Both the position numbers and the translations under genes were made by a program. The notes under the pieces were generated by a model. The model was given only the letters and a program-made list of their open reading frames with translations, was not told where the DNA came from and ran no database searches. From contig JAUWYY010000003.1 of the NCBI GenBank assembly GCA_030615605.1, forward strand, positions 1 to 64,000: DNA of 64,000 nucleotides. Direction: 5' to 3'. Below, one piece after another: positions 43,761 to 51,589 of this stretch. The stretch is from a bacterium. Its GTDB lineage: Bacteria; Armatimonadota; Zipacnadia; Zipacnadales; Zipacnadaceae. Numbering within the stretch: the first letter of the stretch is position 1; each line of letters starts with the position of its first letter.

Positions 43761-44927
43761 ATGGGTAAATGGATTGCTTTTGTACAAATTGAGAGCTTCT
43801 ATATCAAGGCGCATAGACCGCCACTGTGGTCGGGGTCAATGCCTATGGTGGTGACTCGCGGCAGCCGAGTGGTGCAAGCCTGCAGACAGGCTCAAGTGGA
43901 ATGCGTCGGCACTGGAATCCCCCTTCGACAGGTGCGGTGTCTGTGTCCGCAAGCAGACATAGTTACTTTCAATCCCGAGGATTGTCAGTCGTTGTACCGG
44001 CAGATTTGGGATATTGTCGCTGATCATAGTCCGGTGGTCGAGCCGACCAGTTTCCATGAAGGCTTCGCTGACATTGCGAAAGTCGTATCCAATACCCGGC
44101 GGGCCGTGGAGTGGCAGAGGAAGGTGAGCAAGCAAATCCAGCAGCAGACAGATTTGAAATCTCTAGTCGGCGTTGGGCCGAGCAAGTTTGTGGCGCGGGT
44201 GGCCGCACCTCGTAATGCCGTGGTAGCTGAAGAAGATGTCAGAGAATTTCTGACTCCAATCTCGTTATCTGAGCTTGGTTGGCTGGATAGTAAGCTGCAA
44301 GATACTTTGCAGAGGCTAGGTCTTACTACACTGGGTCAAGTGGTTGAAGTGGGCAATAATACAATCCTTCAGCAAGCCGGGCAGCATGGTGGGCGGCTAT
44401 ATGACTGGATAAAGGGCAGCGACAACTGCATGGTACAGGCTTTGTATCCTCCTGCGGAGGAGCAGGTGCGCCGGGTCTTTGATATCGAAGAGAGAGAAGA
44501 AGTGATCATCCAGGTGTTAGGTGAGTTGTGTGAACAACTGGCTGATAAACTGCTGGGTCGCGGCAGCCAACCTCGACAGATAACGCTCCGGCTGGAGGCC
44601 GACGCTGGATACCACGCACAGACGCAGCAATATAGCAAGCCCCCGAAAGATACCGGCCAGCTCTACCAGGTGGCGCAACGGCTGTTGCAGCAGCTCTGGC
44701 AAGGCCAGCCCCTGCAAAGCCTAGAACTGGTGGCGGGTGATTTGCAGGCAGTTGAGCCTTACCAAATAGACCTGTGGAGCAGCCGCCGGCGCAGGACAGT
44801 TGAGCAAGCAATGGAAGCAGCCCGCAGCCGTTACGGAGCAGAAGCAGTCAATCGGGCCTCCCAGTTGGAAGATAAGCAGCGATTTGCGCAGATGATTCTG
44901 GGCGCGAAGGGGAGGTTTAGCTGGTGA
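43761..44927 (+). CDS. Y-family DNA polymerase-like protein (ImuB-like)
   Basis: 388 residues. The Y-family architecture is visible: palm start W-I-A-F-V-Q-I-E-S-F-Y, the thumb helix-hairpin-helix (V-G-P-S-K-F-V-A-R-V-A and L-x-x-L-G-L-T-T-L-G-Q-V), and a little-finger-like C-terminus. The metal-binding carboxylates of active polymerases (I-D-M-D and S-x-D-E) are replaced by V-Q9-I-E11 and S-F-H99-E100, so it is probably inactive as a polymerase. This is the hallmark of ImuB, which recruits an error-prone DnaE polymerase to damaged DNA. It is preceded by an SOS-type promoter and overlaps a DUF6504-like ORF. A decayed dnaE2-like gene lies 3.5 kb downstream. Confidence 0.85.
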   Translation: MGKWIAFVQIESFYIKAHRPPLWSGSMPMVVTRGSRVVQACRQAQVECVGTGIPLRQVRCLCPQADIVTFNPEDCQSLYRQIWDIVADHSPVVEPTSFHEGFADIAKVVSNTRRAVEWQRKVSKQIQQQTDLKSLVGVGPSKFVARVAAPRNAVVAEEDVREFLTPISLSELGWLDSKLQDTLQRLGLTTLGQVVEVGNNTILQQAGQHGGRLYDWIKGSDNCMVQALYPPAEEQVRRVFDIEEREEVIIQVLGELCEQLADKLLGRGSQPRQITLRLEADAGYHAQTQQYSKPPKDTGQLYQVAQRLLQQLWQGQPLQSLELVAGDLQAVEPYQIDLWSSRRRRTVEQAMEAARSRYGAEAVNRASQLEDKQRFAQMILGAKGRFSW

Positions 44928-45049
44928 GACGACTGCCGTTTGGCCAGAATCCAGTTAAAGGCGGCAAGCAACCGCAACATATTCTGGTGGGTGGCTACTG
45001 GAGGCCAGTAGAGGATATTGTAGACCACTGGCGCGAGACAGGTCGCTGA
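44924..45049 (+). CDS. Short DUF6504-like protein, probably truncated
   Basis: 41 residues from a GTG that overlaps the stop of the ImuB-like gene; GGGGAGG is 8 bases upstream. The C-terminal half (Y-W-R-P-V-E-D-I-V-D-H-W-R-E-T-G-R) matches the start of DUF6504, a small domain commonly encoded right after imuB-like genes, where the pattern continues with W-W and a beta-rich part. Here the frame ends immediately after T-G-R, and the rest of the domain is not found in the bases that follow. The break lies ~65 bases before the promoter of the cobalt-transport operon, so it may mark the edge of an insertion. Confidence 0.6.
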   Translation: MRRLPFGQNPVKGGKQPQHILVGGYWRPVEDIVDHWRETGR

Positions 45050-45113
45050 CTGCCTTGCATAGCTCTAGTATGGTACATATATGACACCACCTCGGTTGCC
45101 ACTCGCCCAGCAC

Positions 45114-45142
45114 TTGACAGCCGTCGGATTATGTGTTACAAT
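45114..45142 (+). promoter_or_regulatory. Promoter of the cobalt-transport operon
   Basis: TTGACA (45114-45119), 17 bases, TACAAT (45137-45142), 42 bases before the start of the porin-like gene. Confidence 0.75.
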
Positions 45143-45159
45143 AATCTAAATCGTGTTAC
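45133..45159 (+). promoter_or_regulatory. Possible operator: GTGTTAC direct repeats
   Basis: GTGTTAC occurs at 45133-45139, overlapping the -10 box, and again at 45153-45159, exactly 20 bases (two helical turns) apart. This could bind a metal-responsive repressor of the operon. No cobalamin or NiCo riboswitch fits into the short leader. Confidence 0.35.
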
Positions 45160-45184
45160 TAACCCCTGTGCTGGAGGAATTTGC

Positions 45185-45832
45185 ATGACATCGAGAATAG
45201 TCACATGCAGCTCAGTGGCAGTATTGTTAGTCGTTAGCCTTTCGCCTGTTTGGGCTGGTCCTACCGGCCTCACCGTTATCCCTACCGCCGATGTGCTTGG
45301 TCCGGCAACCGCCAGCCTGGAATTTGAGGCTGAAGGGAGGTGCGTACCGTTCGGTGGCGATTGTGACAGATTTGTGCTGCTGCAGATCGGCCTGCCCCGA
45401 AGCCTAGAGGCTGGAATCGACATTTGTATAAACAGCAGTGAGGGGCCGTGGCTGAATGCCAAGTGGGTCATGATGAATGAAACGCTCCGCTTCGCTGCCG
45501 TGGCTGTGGGGCTGCAAGGCGTGGGGAAAGATACCACCGCCGAGCCGTACTTAGCTCTGTCCAGAGATGCAGGCAGCGTACGGCTGCATACGGGAGCCAT
45601 TCGCCTTGATCATCACACTAGCTGGATCTTTGGCGTGGAGTCGAGCTTAGGTCCAGGACTGGCTGTGTGTGGTGATTACGTGAGCGGCACTGCCGGGACT
45701 GCTTCGCTTGGCTTGAGTTGGGAGATCTCGGACACCGTCGCAGTAGCCGCAGCTCGCATATTTGCTAATGACAGCGATGGAGAAGACAACTGGTACTTCA
45801 ATCTCGGTTGCGCGCTAGCGTGGTCGCAGTAA
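45185..45832 (+). CDS. Secreted, probably outer-membrane beta-barrel protein
   Basis: 215 residues with a signal peptide (to about residue 25, W-A-G). The mature protein opens P-T-G-L-T-V-I-P-T-A-D-V-L, a pattern I know from the start of outer-membrane barrel proteins (YjbH/porin-like), and then alternates short beta strands up to a C-terminal A-L-A-W-S-Q. GGAGG precedes the ATG by 7 bases. It is the first gene behind the promoter and 37 bases before cbiM, so it may be the outer-membrane entry route for cobalt. That role is inference. Confidence 0.65.
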   Translation: MTSRIVTCSSVAVLLVVSLSPVWAGPTGLTVIPTADVLGPATASLEFEAEGRCVPFGGDCDRFVLLQIGLPRSLEAGIDICINSSEGPWLNAKWVMMNETLRFAAVAVGLQGVGKDTTAEPYLALSRDAGSVRLHTGAIRLDHHTSWIFGVESSLGPGLAVCGDYVSGTAGTASLGLSWEISDTVAVAAARIFANDSDGEDNWYFNLGCALAWSQ

Positions 45833-45869
45833 TTCTCACAATCATGGGGAAAGAAAGGAAGTGGTGACA

Positions 45870-46526
45870 GTGCACATTCCCGATGGCTTCTTGGACTTAC
45901 AGACATCTGTTGCGGCGGGGGCTATCTCGGCGGGCGCAGTTGTTTATGCTTCCTATGCACTCAGGAGGCGAGTGGATCCGGAGAAAATCCCAGTGATGGG
46001 CGTGGCCGGTGCGTTCGTCTTTGCTGCTCAGATGATTAACTTTCCAGTAGTCGGTGGCACTTCGGGACATCTGGTGGGGGCTGCTTTGGTCGCAATCCTA
46101 CTGGGCCCTTGGGCAGCGGTGCTCGTGATGACCGCCGTACTAGTTATCCAATGTTTCGTATTCCAGGACGGAGGAGTTTTGGCCCTGGGAGCCAATGTAC
46201 TGAATATGGGGCTGGTGGGAGTTCTATTGGGTTATGCCACGTACGCGAGTGTGGGCAAAATCAGCCGGCGTGTCAGCGTTCGATACGTGGCGTCGTTCTT
46301 GGCGGCCTGGGTGGCAGTGATGGCCGGAGCGTTCCTGTGCTCCTGGGAGCTAATCATCTCCGGCACGGCGGCTCCCCAAGTAGTCCTGCCGGCTATGCTC
46401 GGCGTCCACGCGCTGATCGGAGTAGGAGAAGGGGTTATCACTGTCGCTGCGTTAGCCCTGGTGAGCCGAAGTCGGCCGGACATCTGGCCAGCACTTGAGC
46501 CAGCGGAGGTGGCACAACAGAAATGA
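45870..46526 (+). CDS. cbiM: Cobalt ECF transporter substrate-binding component CbiM
   Basis: 218 residues with six to seven membrane helices. It begins H-I-P-D-G-F-L after the start codon, the CbiM/NikM signature in which the N-terminal amine and His2 bind Co or Ni. For that reason I start it at the third GTG (45870), which gives Met-His, and not at 45861; AAAGGAAG is suitably placed. Further marks: Q-M-I-N-F-P-V-x-G-G-T-S-G-H-L and V-L-A-L-G-A-N-V-L-N-M-G. It forms the metal channel of a Cbi/Nik transporter with the next three genes. It overlaps cbiN by four bases. Confidence 0.95.
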   Translation: MHIPDGFLDLQTSVAAGAISAGAVVYASYALRRRVDPEKIPVMGVAGAFVFAAQMINFPVVGGTSGHLVGAALVAILLGPWAAVLVMTAVLVIQCFVFQDGGVLALGANVLNMGLVGVLLGYATYASVGKISRRVSVRYVASFLAAWVAVMAGAFLCSWELIISGTAAPQVVLPAMLGVHALIGVGEGVITVAALALVSRSRPDIWPALEPAEVAQQK

Positions 46527-46813
46527 AATGGTGGCATTGGGCTTTGGTCGTGTGTCTCGTCGTTGCCGCGATATTGTCTCCTTTTGCCAGCCCCTGGCCG
46601 GACGGCTTGGAAAGGGTTGCCGAGAGGCTTGGCTTCGCGGCCCGGGCTGAAGGCCCTGCAACAGTCAGCGCGCCGATACCTGACTACGTGTTCCCCGGGA
46701 TAGCCAGTGAAGGACTGGCCACTGCCATCGCCGGGCTAATAGGCGCTCTGTTGGTTTTTGCTTTGCTGTACGGTTTGGGCAAAGCCTTGGCCCATTCTGA
46801 TAAGTCTGCATGA
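46523..46813 (+). CDS. cbiN: PDGLE-domain small membrane component (CbiN/NikN-like)
   Basis: 96 residues: a helix at each end and an outside loop starting S-P-W-P-D-G-L-E-R-V-A-E, the PDGLE domain of CbiN/NikN-type subunits. These load metal into the CbiM channel. It overlaps both neighbours by four bases, so the four genes form one coupled unit. Confidence 0.9.
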   Translation: MKWWHWALVVCLVVAAILSPFASPWPDGLERVAERLGFAARAEGPATVSAPIPDYVFPGIASEGLATAIAGLIGALLVFALLYGLGKALAHSDKSA

Positions 46814-47565
46814 CACTTAACTTGAGTACCGACAATCCGCCCCGCAGCCTCTTGCGACGGCTTAGTCCGGTCAGCAAGGTAGTGTGCTGCGTGGTGTTTA
46901 TCGTGTGCGTGGTGGCACTGCCTCCCAGCGGCTTACCCCGGCTGCTGTGGCTTGCAGGCATAGTGCTTTCCCTCTGGCTATCAGCCCGAATTTCGCTGCT
47001 GACTTTGGCCAATCGAGTGGCACTGGCACTGCCGTTTGTGCTGATTGCGGCATTCTCGATCCCGTTCTTGAATCACGGTGGTCGCCAGATAGCGATGCTG
47101 CCGGGGGGTCTGGTCATTAGTGAAGCCGGGCTTATGATTTTCCAGGCGGTAGTTGTCAAGGCTGCTGTCTGCATAGCGGCGCTCAGCCTGCTGGGCGAGA
47201 CTACGCCACCGGAAGAGCTGTTGGCCGCGCTCCGACAGCTCAGGTTTCCGGGGCTTCTTGTGACGATCCTCTCGCTCACTGTCCGGTACTTGCTGATTCT
47301 GCGAGATGAAGCGCAGCGGATGATGCAGGCGCGCGATGCTCGCGGTCCAGGCCGAGGCCTGCTTCGTAGAGCCAAGATAGCCGGGGCCATAGTAGGCTCG
47401 TTATTCCTGCGCAGTTATGAGCGCGCCGAACGAGTTGGCCAGGCGATGGCTGCGCGTGGATTTGATGGCACTTTGCCAGTTGTTACCCGTAACCACTTTG
47501 CGTGGCGAGACGCCGTAGTTACACTGTTATTCGTCGCCGCGACAGCCACCTTAACCCTATGGTGA
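46810..47565 (+). CDS. cbiQ: ECF transporter transmembrane protein CbiQ
   Basis: 251 residues with about five membrane helices. Coupling motif A-R-D-A-R-G-P-G and a second A-M-A-A-R-G-F-D-G (the A-R-G signatures) in the C-terminal half contact the ATPase. It links CbiM to CbiO. It overlaps cbiN by four bases and cbiO by seven. Confidence 0.94.
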   Translation: MTLNLSTDNPPRSLLRRLSPVSKVVCCVVFIVCVVALPPSGLPRLLWLAGIVLSLWLSARISLLTLANRVALALPFVLIAAFSIPFLNHGGRQIAMLPGGLVISEAGLMIFQAVVVKAAVCIAALSLLGETTPPEELLAALRQLRFPGLLVTILSLTVRYLLILRDEAQRMMQARDARGPGRGLLRRAKIAGAIVGSLFLRSYERAERVGQAMAARGFDGTLPVVTRNHFAWRDAVVTLLFVAATATLTLW

Positions 47566-48320
47566 AAATGACCGCTATTAAAGTCGAGAATCTAAGTTAC
47601 TGGTATCCAGATAGCAGCCAGGCTCTCCGAGGAGTATCGCTAGAGATTGCCAGGGGAGAGACACTAGGGCTGGTCGGGCCTAACGGGGCAGGCAAATCCA
47701 CGCTCTTGCTGCACCTTAACGGTACTTTGCGTGGCGATGGTATCGTGGAGGTTTTGGGTGAGAGGCTGACTCGCAAAAACCTGGATCAAATACGGCGGAA
47801 GGTCGGATTGGTGTTTGAGGACCCCAATGATCAGCTCTTTATGCCGACAGTCTTTGGTGATGTAGCCTTTGGCCCACTGAATTCGGGGCGGGACGAGCCG
47901 GTAGTGCGTCGTCTGGTACAGGAGACTTTGGAGGCAGTCGGCATGGAAGGGTACGAAGCTCATGCTCCCCATCATCTTAGTCTGGGGCAAAAGAAGCGAG
48001 TAGCTTTGGCAACGGTATTGGTGATGGACTGTGACATTCTGGCCCTGGACGAGCCTACTGGAGGCCTGGATCCAGCCGGTAGGGAAGGATTTATCAGGCT
48101 AATAAGCGCCCAGCCGCTCACCAAAGTAATAGCAACTCACGATATGGAGCTTGCGTGGCAGCTATGCGACCGGGTCGCGATTATCGATTCCGGCGAGATT
48201 GTTGCTGTTGGGCCAGCCAGCGACATCCTCACCGACGAGCAGCTCCTGCGCACCCACAAGCTACGGTGTCCTCCCGGCCTGATCTACTCGCATGCCCCGT
48301 ACTCCGAGCGCTACCAATAG
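47559..48320 (+). CDS. cbiO: Cobalt ECF transporter ATP-binding protein CbiO
   Basis: 253 residues. Walker A G-P-N-G-A-G-K-S (about 40-47), Q-loop region F-E-D-P-N-D-Q-L, signature L-S-L-G-Q-K-K-R, Walker B L-A-L-D-E-P-T-G-G-L-D, and the switch His in A-T-H-D. It drives metal uptake with CbiM, CbiN and CbiQ. The ATG overlaps the cbiQ end; an alternative ATG lies three codons later. The decayed dnaE2-like fragment begins ~125 bases after its stop. Confidence 0.95.
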   Translation: MVKMTAIKVENLSYWYPDSSQALRGVSLEIARGETLGLVGPNGAGKSTLLLHLNGTLRGDGIVEVLGERLTRKNLDQIRRKVGLVFEDPNDQLFMPTVFGDVAFGPLNSGRDEPVVRRLVQETLEAVGMEGYEAHAPHHLSLGQKKRVALATVLVMDCDILALDEPTGGLDPAGREGFIRLISAQPLTKVIATHDMELAWQLCDRVAIIDSGEIVAVGPASDILTDEQLLRTHKLRCPPGLIYSHAPYSERYQ

Positions 48321-48445
48321 CAGGTCTGATCGGTCCCCCGAGCTTTTTGCACACTGGTGCCGCCGTGGCCCACCGGGACTACCCCGAGAGTCCCAGCCGC
48401 CCATTACCGCAAGCTGATGGTCCGGCCCCAACCCTTCGGCTAAGC

Positions 48446-49397
48446 CAACGATGTGGAGGTCTTCTTCCAAGGCAGGTGGCCAGGACCATCTTCTCCTACA
48501 TTGAAGGCTATGCTGGTTATGGCTTCTGTGAGGCCCATGCCGCGGCTTTCGGTGATACCGGTTACAAAACAGCCTACCTGCTGACTCATTATCCAGCTCA
48601 TTTTTACGCTGCGCTGCTGTCCAACCAGCCCATGGGCTATTTCTCCGCTCACACGCTGCTCAATGAGGCCAAGCGCCGGGGCATAAGAGTGCTGGGGCTT
48701 GATGTGAATCACAGCCAAGTCAGCTTTACTGTTGAGGACAGCGCCATCCGAGTCGGCCTCAAGCAAATAAGAGAAATGCCCAAAGCTCTGACAGAGCGCG
48801 CAGTCGAGCAACAGCCTTATGATGACCTACCGGACTTTATGCGCCGCATAAGGCCGTCGGGGAATGTCGCCCAGAATCTGGCCTGCTGTGGCGCTCTGGA
48901 TTGCTTCGATTCAAACCGTCGGCGACTGCTGTGGCGGCTAGGAGCTTATCGGCCAGCCAAGCAGCCTCAATCTGAACCTCCCGCAAGCCACTGCCCTGGA
49001 TAGCATCGTAGACTTCACTGACCAGGAGAAATGCTGCCACGACTGGGATATATTAGGCTTCAGCCCCGCCTGGCATCCCCTGCAGTTTGTTAGACCTAAA
49101 TTGGCTGACGAAGGGGTACTCACCAACCAACAGATCAAAGAGCAGCGCCCCAAGGGGCCTGTCAAAACTGCCGGACTCCTCATCCGCCCGCATCGTCCTC
49201 CTACCCGCAGTGGCCGAACCGTCGTCTTCTTTACCCTGGAAGACGAAACCGGTCTGTTGGATGCTACTGTGTTTCAGAACGTCTATGAGCAGTACGGGAA
49301 GGAAATATTTTCCTCCTCCGTGTTGATAGTAGAAGGGTACTTGGATCATCGGGGTACTGCTTCCGTAGTCGCAGACAGAATCGAAAAGTTAAACTGA
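48446..49397 (+). pseudogene. 3' remnant of an error-prone DNA polymerase III alpha (DnaE2-like), frameshifted
   Basis: From ~48470 the plus strand encodes F-S-Y-I-E-G-Y-A-G-Y-G-F-C-E-A-H-A-A-A-F-G and then A-L-L-S-N-Q-P-M-G-Y-F-S, the helix-hairpin-helix region of DnaE2-type polymerases. At about 48950 the frame changes, and the other frame continues with the C-terminal OB-fold (V-F-F-T-L-E-D-E-T-G-L-L-D-A-T-V-F) to a stop at 49397. The first ~700 residues, including the PHP and catalytic palm domains, are missing. It cannot be an active polymerase. Such a gene normally follows imuB, whose homologue lies at 43761. Confidence 0.88.
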
Positions 49398-49536
49398 TCC
49401 ATCGTGTAGCGAGCACTATTGGGCGGGTCAGACATCACGAAGAGAAAACCCGACTGGAGGCGGTCAGTGACTGACGTGCCATTATGGACACATTTGTTCG
49501 CCCTCATCAGGCTGGGAAAAAAGGGGGCGCCACATA

Positions 49537-49568
49537 CACAAAACCCTTCTGCTGGTTGGCAGAAGGGT
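49537..49568 (-). terminator. Terminator of tRNA-Asp
   Basis: A perfect 10-bp stem (49543-49552 with 49559-49568); read on the minus strand it is followed by TTTTGTGT. It lies 15 bases after the 3' end of the tRNA. Confidence 0.8.
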
Positions 49569-49582
49569 CACTGCGTCCCATA

Positions 49583-49660
49583 TGGCGGGGCTGACGGGAC
49601 TTGAACCCGCGACCTCCGGCTTGACAGGCCGGCACTCTAAACCAACTGAGCTACAGCCCC
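49583..49660 (-). tRNA. tRNA-Asp (anticodon GTC)
   Basis: The 78-nt cloverleaf is complete on the minus strand: acceptor GGGGCTG/CAGCCCC, T8-A9, D-arm starting GCTC, anticodon stem CCGGC/GCCGG with loop CTGTCAA (anticodon GTC), T-loop TTCAAGT closed by GCGGG/CCCGT, discriminator G and an encoded CCA. Confidence 0.97.
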
Positions 49661-49762
49661 GCACCTCACAACAAAAAGCGCCCGCCATCTGCTGCGGGCG
49701 GACTTAGATTAGCACACAAACACCCCTGTGTCAAGACCCGTCACCCCTGACAGTGGTCGCAG

Positions 49763-49903
49763 TCAGGGCGTAATTTTGACTGAGCCAACCTCATCTTGCC
49801 GGCTGGCAATCGCCATCAGCCGCTCCCGACTGACCTGCTTGGGATTTTGGTAGTACAGCACCACCCGTTCGCCCTCATCTGCCAGCGGACGGTCTACTGA
49901 GCA
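49763..49903 (-). other. Open frame at the 3' end of the M48-like gene, possible lost tail
   Basis: Immediately after the stop of the TPR/M48-like gene another minus-strand frame encodes a protein-like stretch (R-P-L-A-D-E-G-E-R-V-V-L-Y-Y-Q-N-P-K and V-S-R-E-R-L) for ~47 codons to a stop. One extra base would join it to the gene upstream, so it may be the original C-terminus or a short separate ORF starting at a GTG (49864). An imperfect terminator-like hairpin (49745-49768) spans its stop codon. Confidence 0.3.
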
Positions 49904-51312
49904 TTAAGCTGACTGACTGCCGCCCGATATCCATCGCTACTGGCCCACCACCGTAACATCTGAATACGATATACCGCATATTCAGCGCTGATAGCCGGGG
50001 CTTCGTCAACAGGGATAGCGGCCAACTGTGCCGCGTTATGCCCCTCATGTTGAGCCACCAGCCGGTCGGCGGTTCGCTCAGCGGCTTCCTCAACAGATGC
50101 CGCCGTCCCTCGAGCAATGGCGTCACACGACGCTTCGATATCACCGCAAGCCAACAGCCCGGCTTGATCGGCTGATAATTCAACACGCTGCTGCCAGGCA
50201 TGACCAATTGCTCTCTGGCACCGTCGCGCCTGCGGTTCCAGGGCGGGGCTAATATCGGCTGTGGCCTCAGCCAGCAGCTCTCGCCAGTTCAGGTGCAACT
50301 GTCTGATCGAACTTATCGGACGCTGCAACAGCACGTCCACCGCCTGCAGCGGACCGAGGTATCCGCTCAGAATCGGACCCAGACATCTGCCCACGACGAA
50401 GGCCAATTCGGTCGGATTGAGCACCTGGCAGATGCCCTGTGGCACAGCCAATACAGTTGGCCGACCCTGGACAATGAGCGGCTGCAAATGCTCTTCAGCC
50501 ACCCAATACAGTTTGGGAGGGTCAGCGCCAAACTCTTGCGCTGCAGCCGCGGCAGCGGCTACCAACTGCGGGTGGTCGTCACCAACAGGCTTACATGCGG
50601 CCACCACTCGCTGCATTACTTGCGTTGACCAGGCCTCCTCAATCGCCGTGGCAACAGCCTCAACTCCCTCAATGGTTAGCCACTGCTGATAGTATTCCCA
50701 GTCCTCGATGAATTCCCATACCACCGCTTCGCTGGTGGCGGCTGGTTCTTCGTCGCCAAGCTCATCAAGCGTTTCAAAGGCATCAGAGCCGTCCGCCCGA
50801 CGCTCAGGAAATATGCCGCCTATTTCCGACATCTCCTGCGGGGAGACAACTTCGTCGAGGGCCTCAAAGTCTGCCGACACCTCCTCTCGCCGGAAAGGCG
50901 CAGCCTCTTCCTCGATCCTCTGGTCGCCCCCAATTCCCTCCACCGCATCAAATTCCACAGTGCTGTGGGCCCGTCTTCGCCTCACAAAAGGGTCGGGGGG
51001 AATCTCGTGCAGCCGCCTGATGCGGCCAGCACCCTCCGGGTCAATTGCTTCCAGAACGGTCCACGCCTTCTGGTCATCACGATCAGCACGCACAATGATC
51101 TGATATTGGCGGGAGGCCCGGTCAGTCGCGCCGACTTCAACGTAGCGCTCGGCCAGCCAATGGCGCGCCTGCACATAACTCCCGTCAACCCTCAGGGCTT
51201 CGCGGGCGTGTTCAACCGCCCAGGCCAGGCGGTCGCTGGCGTAAGCTTGCTGTGCTTCTGCGAAGATCCCCTCGGCCTGTCGCCGTCTATCTGAGATGCT
51301 CTCGTCTGCCAT
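49894..51312 (-). CDS. TPR protein with degenerate M48-peptidase-like domain
   Basis: 472 residues. N-terminal helical repeats (about 10-90, TPR-like: A-L-R-V-D-G-S-Y-V-Q-A-R-H-W-L-A-E-R-Y), an acidic linker (about 115-200), then a domain whose landmarks match M48-type metallopeptidases found in environmental bacteria: L-N-P-T-E-L-A-F-V-V-G-R-C-L-G (301-312 region) and R-V-E-L-S-A-D-Q-A-G-L-L-A. The zinc-binding H-E-x-x-H expected in the first is replaced by G-R-C-L-G, so it should be catalytically dead. No signal peptide or membrane helix. The start is the ATG 9 bases after GGGAG. It is divergent from the rimP operon. Confidence 0.65.
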   Translation of the reverse strand: MADESISDRRRQAEGIFAEAQQAYASDRLAWAVEHAREALRVDGSYVQARHWLAERYVEVGATDRASRQYQIIVRADRDDQKAWTVLEAIDPEGAGRIRRLHEIPPDPFVRRRRAHSTVEFDAVEGIGGDQRIEEEAAPFRREEVSADFEALDEVVSPQEMSEIGGIFPERRADGSDAFETLDELGDEEPAATSEAVVWEFIEDWEYYQQWLTIEGVEAVATAIEEAWSTQVMQRVVAACKPVGDDHPQLVAAAAAAAQEFGADPPKLYWVAEEHLQPLIVQGRPTVLAVPQGICQVLNPTELAFVVGRCLGPILSGYLGPLQAVDVLLQRPISSIRQLHLNWRELLAEATADISPALEPQARRCQRAIGHAWQQRVELSADQAGLLACGDIEASCDAIARGTAASVEEAAERTADRLVAQHEGHNAAQLAAIPVDEAPAISAEYAVYRIQMLRWWASSDGYRAAVSQLNAQ

Positions 51313-51450
51313 TGTCATCCACTCCCTCAGTAGATTGAGCAATGAACTGCGTCCGGGCCCCTCACACCGGCTTAATTACGGTTTCGCCATGGATAGCGTT
51401 CTGACCTTCCCGCCAAAACTCTTGGATACCCAAAGAATGGCGAAAAACCC

Positions 51451-51479
51451 TTGCATCTATCAGTGAGATGAGGTATAAT
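51451..51479 (+). promoter_or_regulatory. Promoter of the rimP-nusA-infB operon
   Basis: TTGCAT (51451-51456), 17 bases, TATAAT (51474-51479), upstream of the rimP leader hairpin. Confidence 0.75.
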
Positions 51480-51511
51480 GCCAGTAGCTTCAATCTCAGG
51501 CAGCAATTCCT

Positions 51512-51536
51512 GGGAGTGGGTGGTTGACCCACTCCC
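51512..51536 (+). promoter_or_regulatory. rimP leader hairpin
   Basis: GGGAGTGGGT (51512-51521) and ACCCACTCCC (51527-51536) form a perfect 10-bp stem with a five-base loop, 33 bases after the -10 box. Similar AGTGGG/CCCACT hairpins precede rimP (ylxS) in many Gram-positive-type bacteria; no T-run follows, so it is a leader element and not a simple terminator. Confidence 0.6.
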
Positions 51537-51589
51537 TATCTGTTATATGAGCAGTGTCGCAGGCGGAGCCAACTGAACTGGTGACAATA

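Noticed and set aside
45060-45185. Cobalamin or NiCo riboswitch before the cobalt operon
   Set aside because: The leader after the promoter is only ~40 bases and lacks the conserved boxes; GCCACT at 45098 lies upstream of the -35 box.
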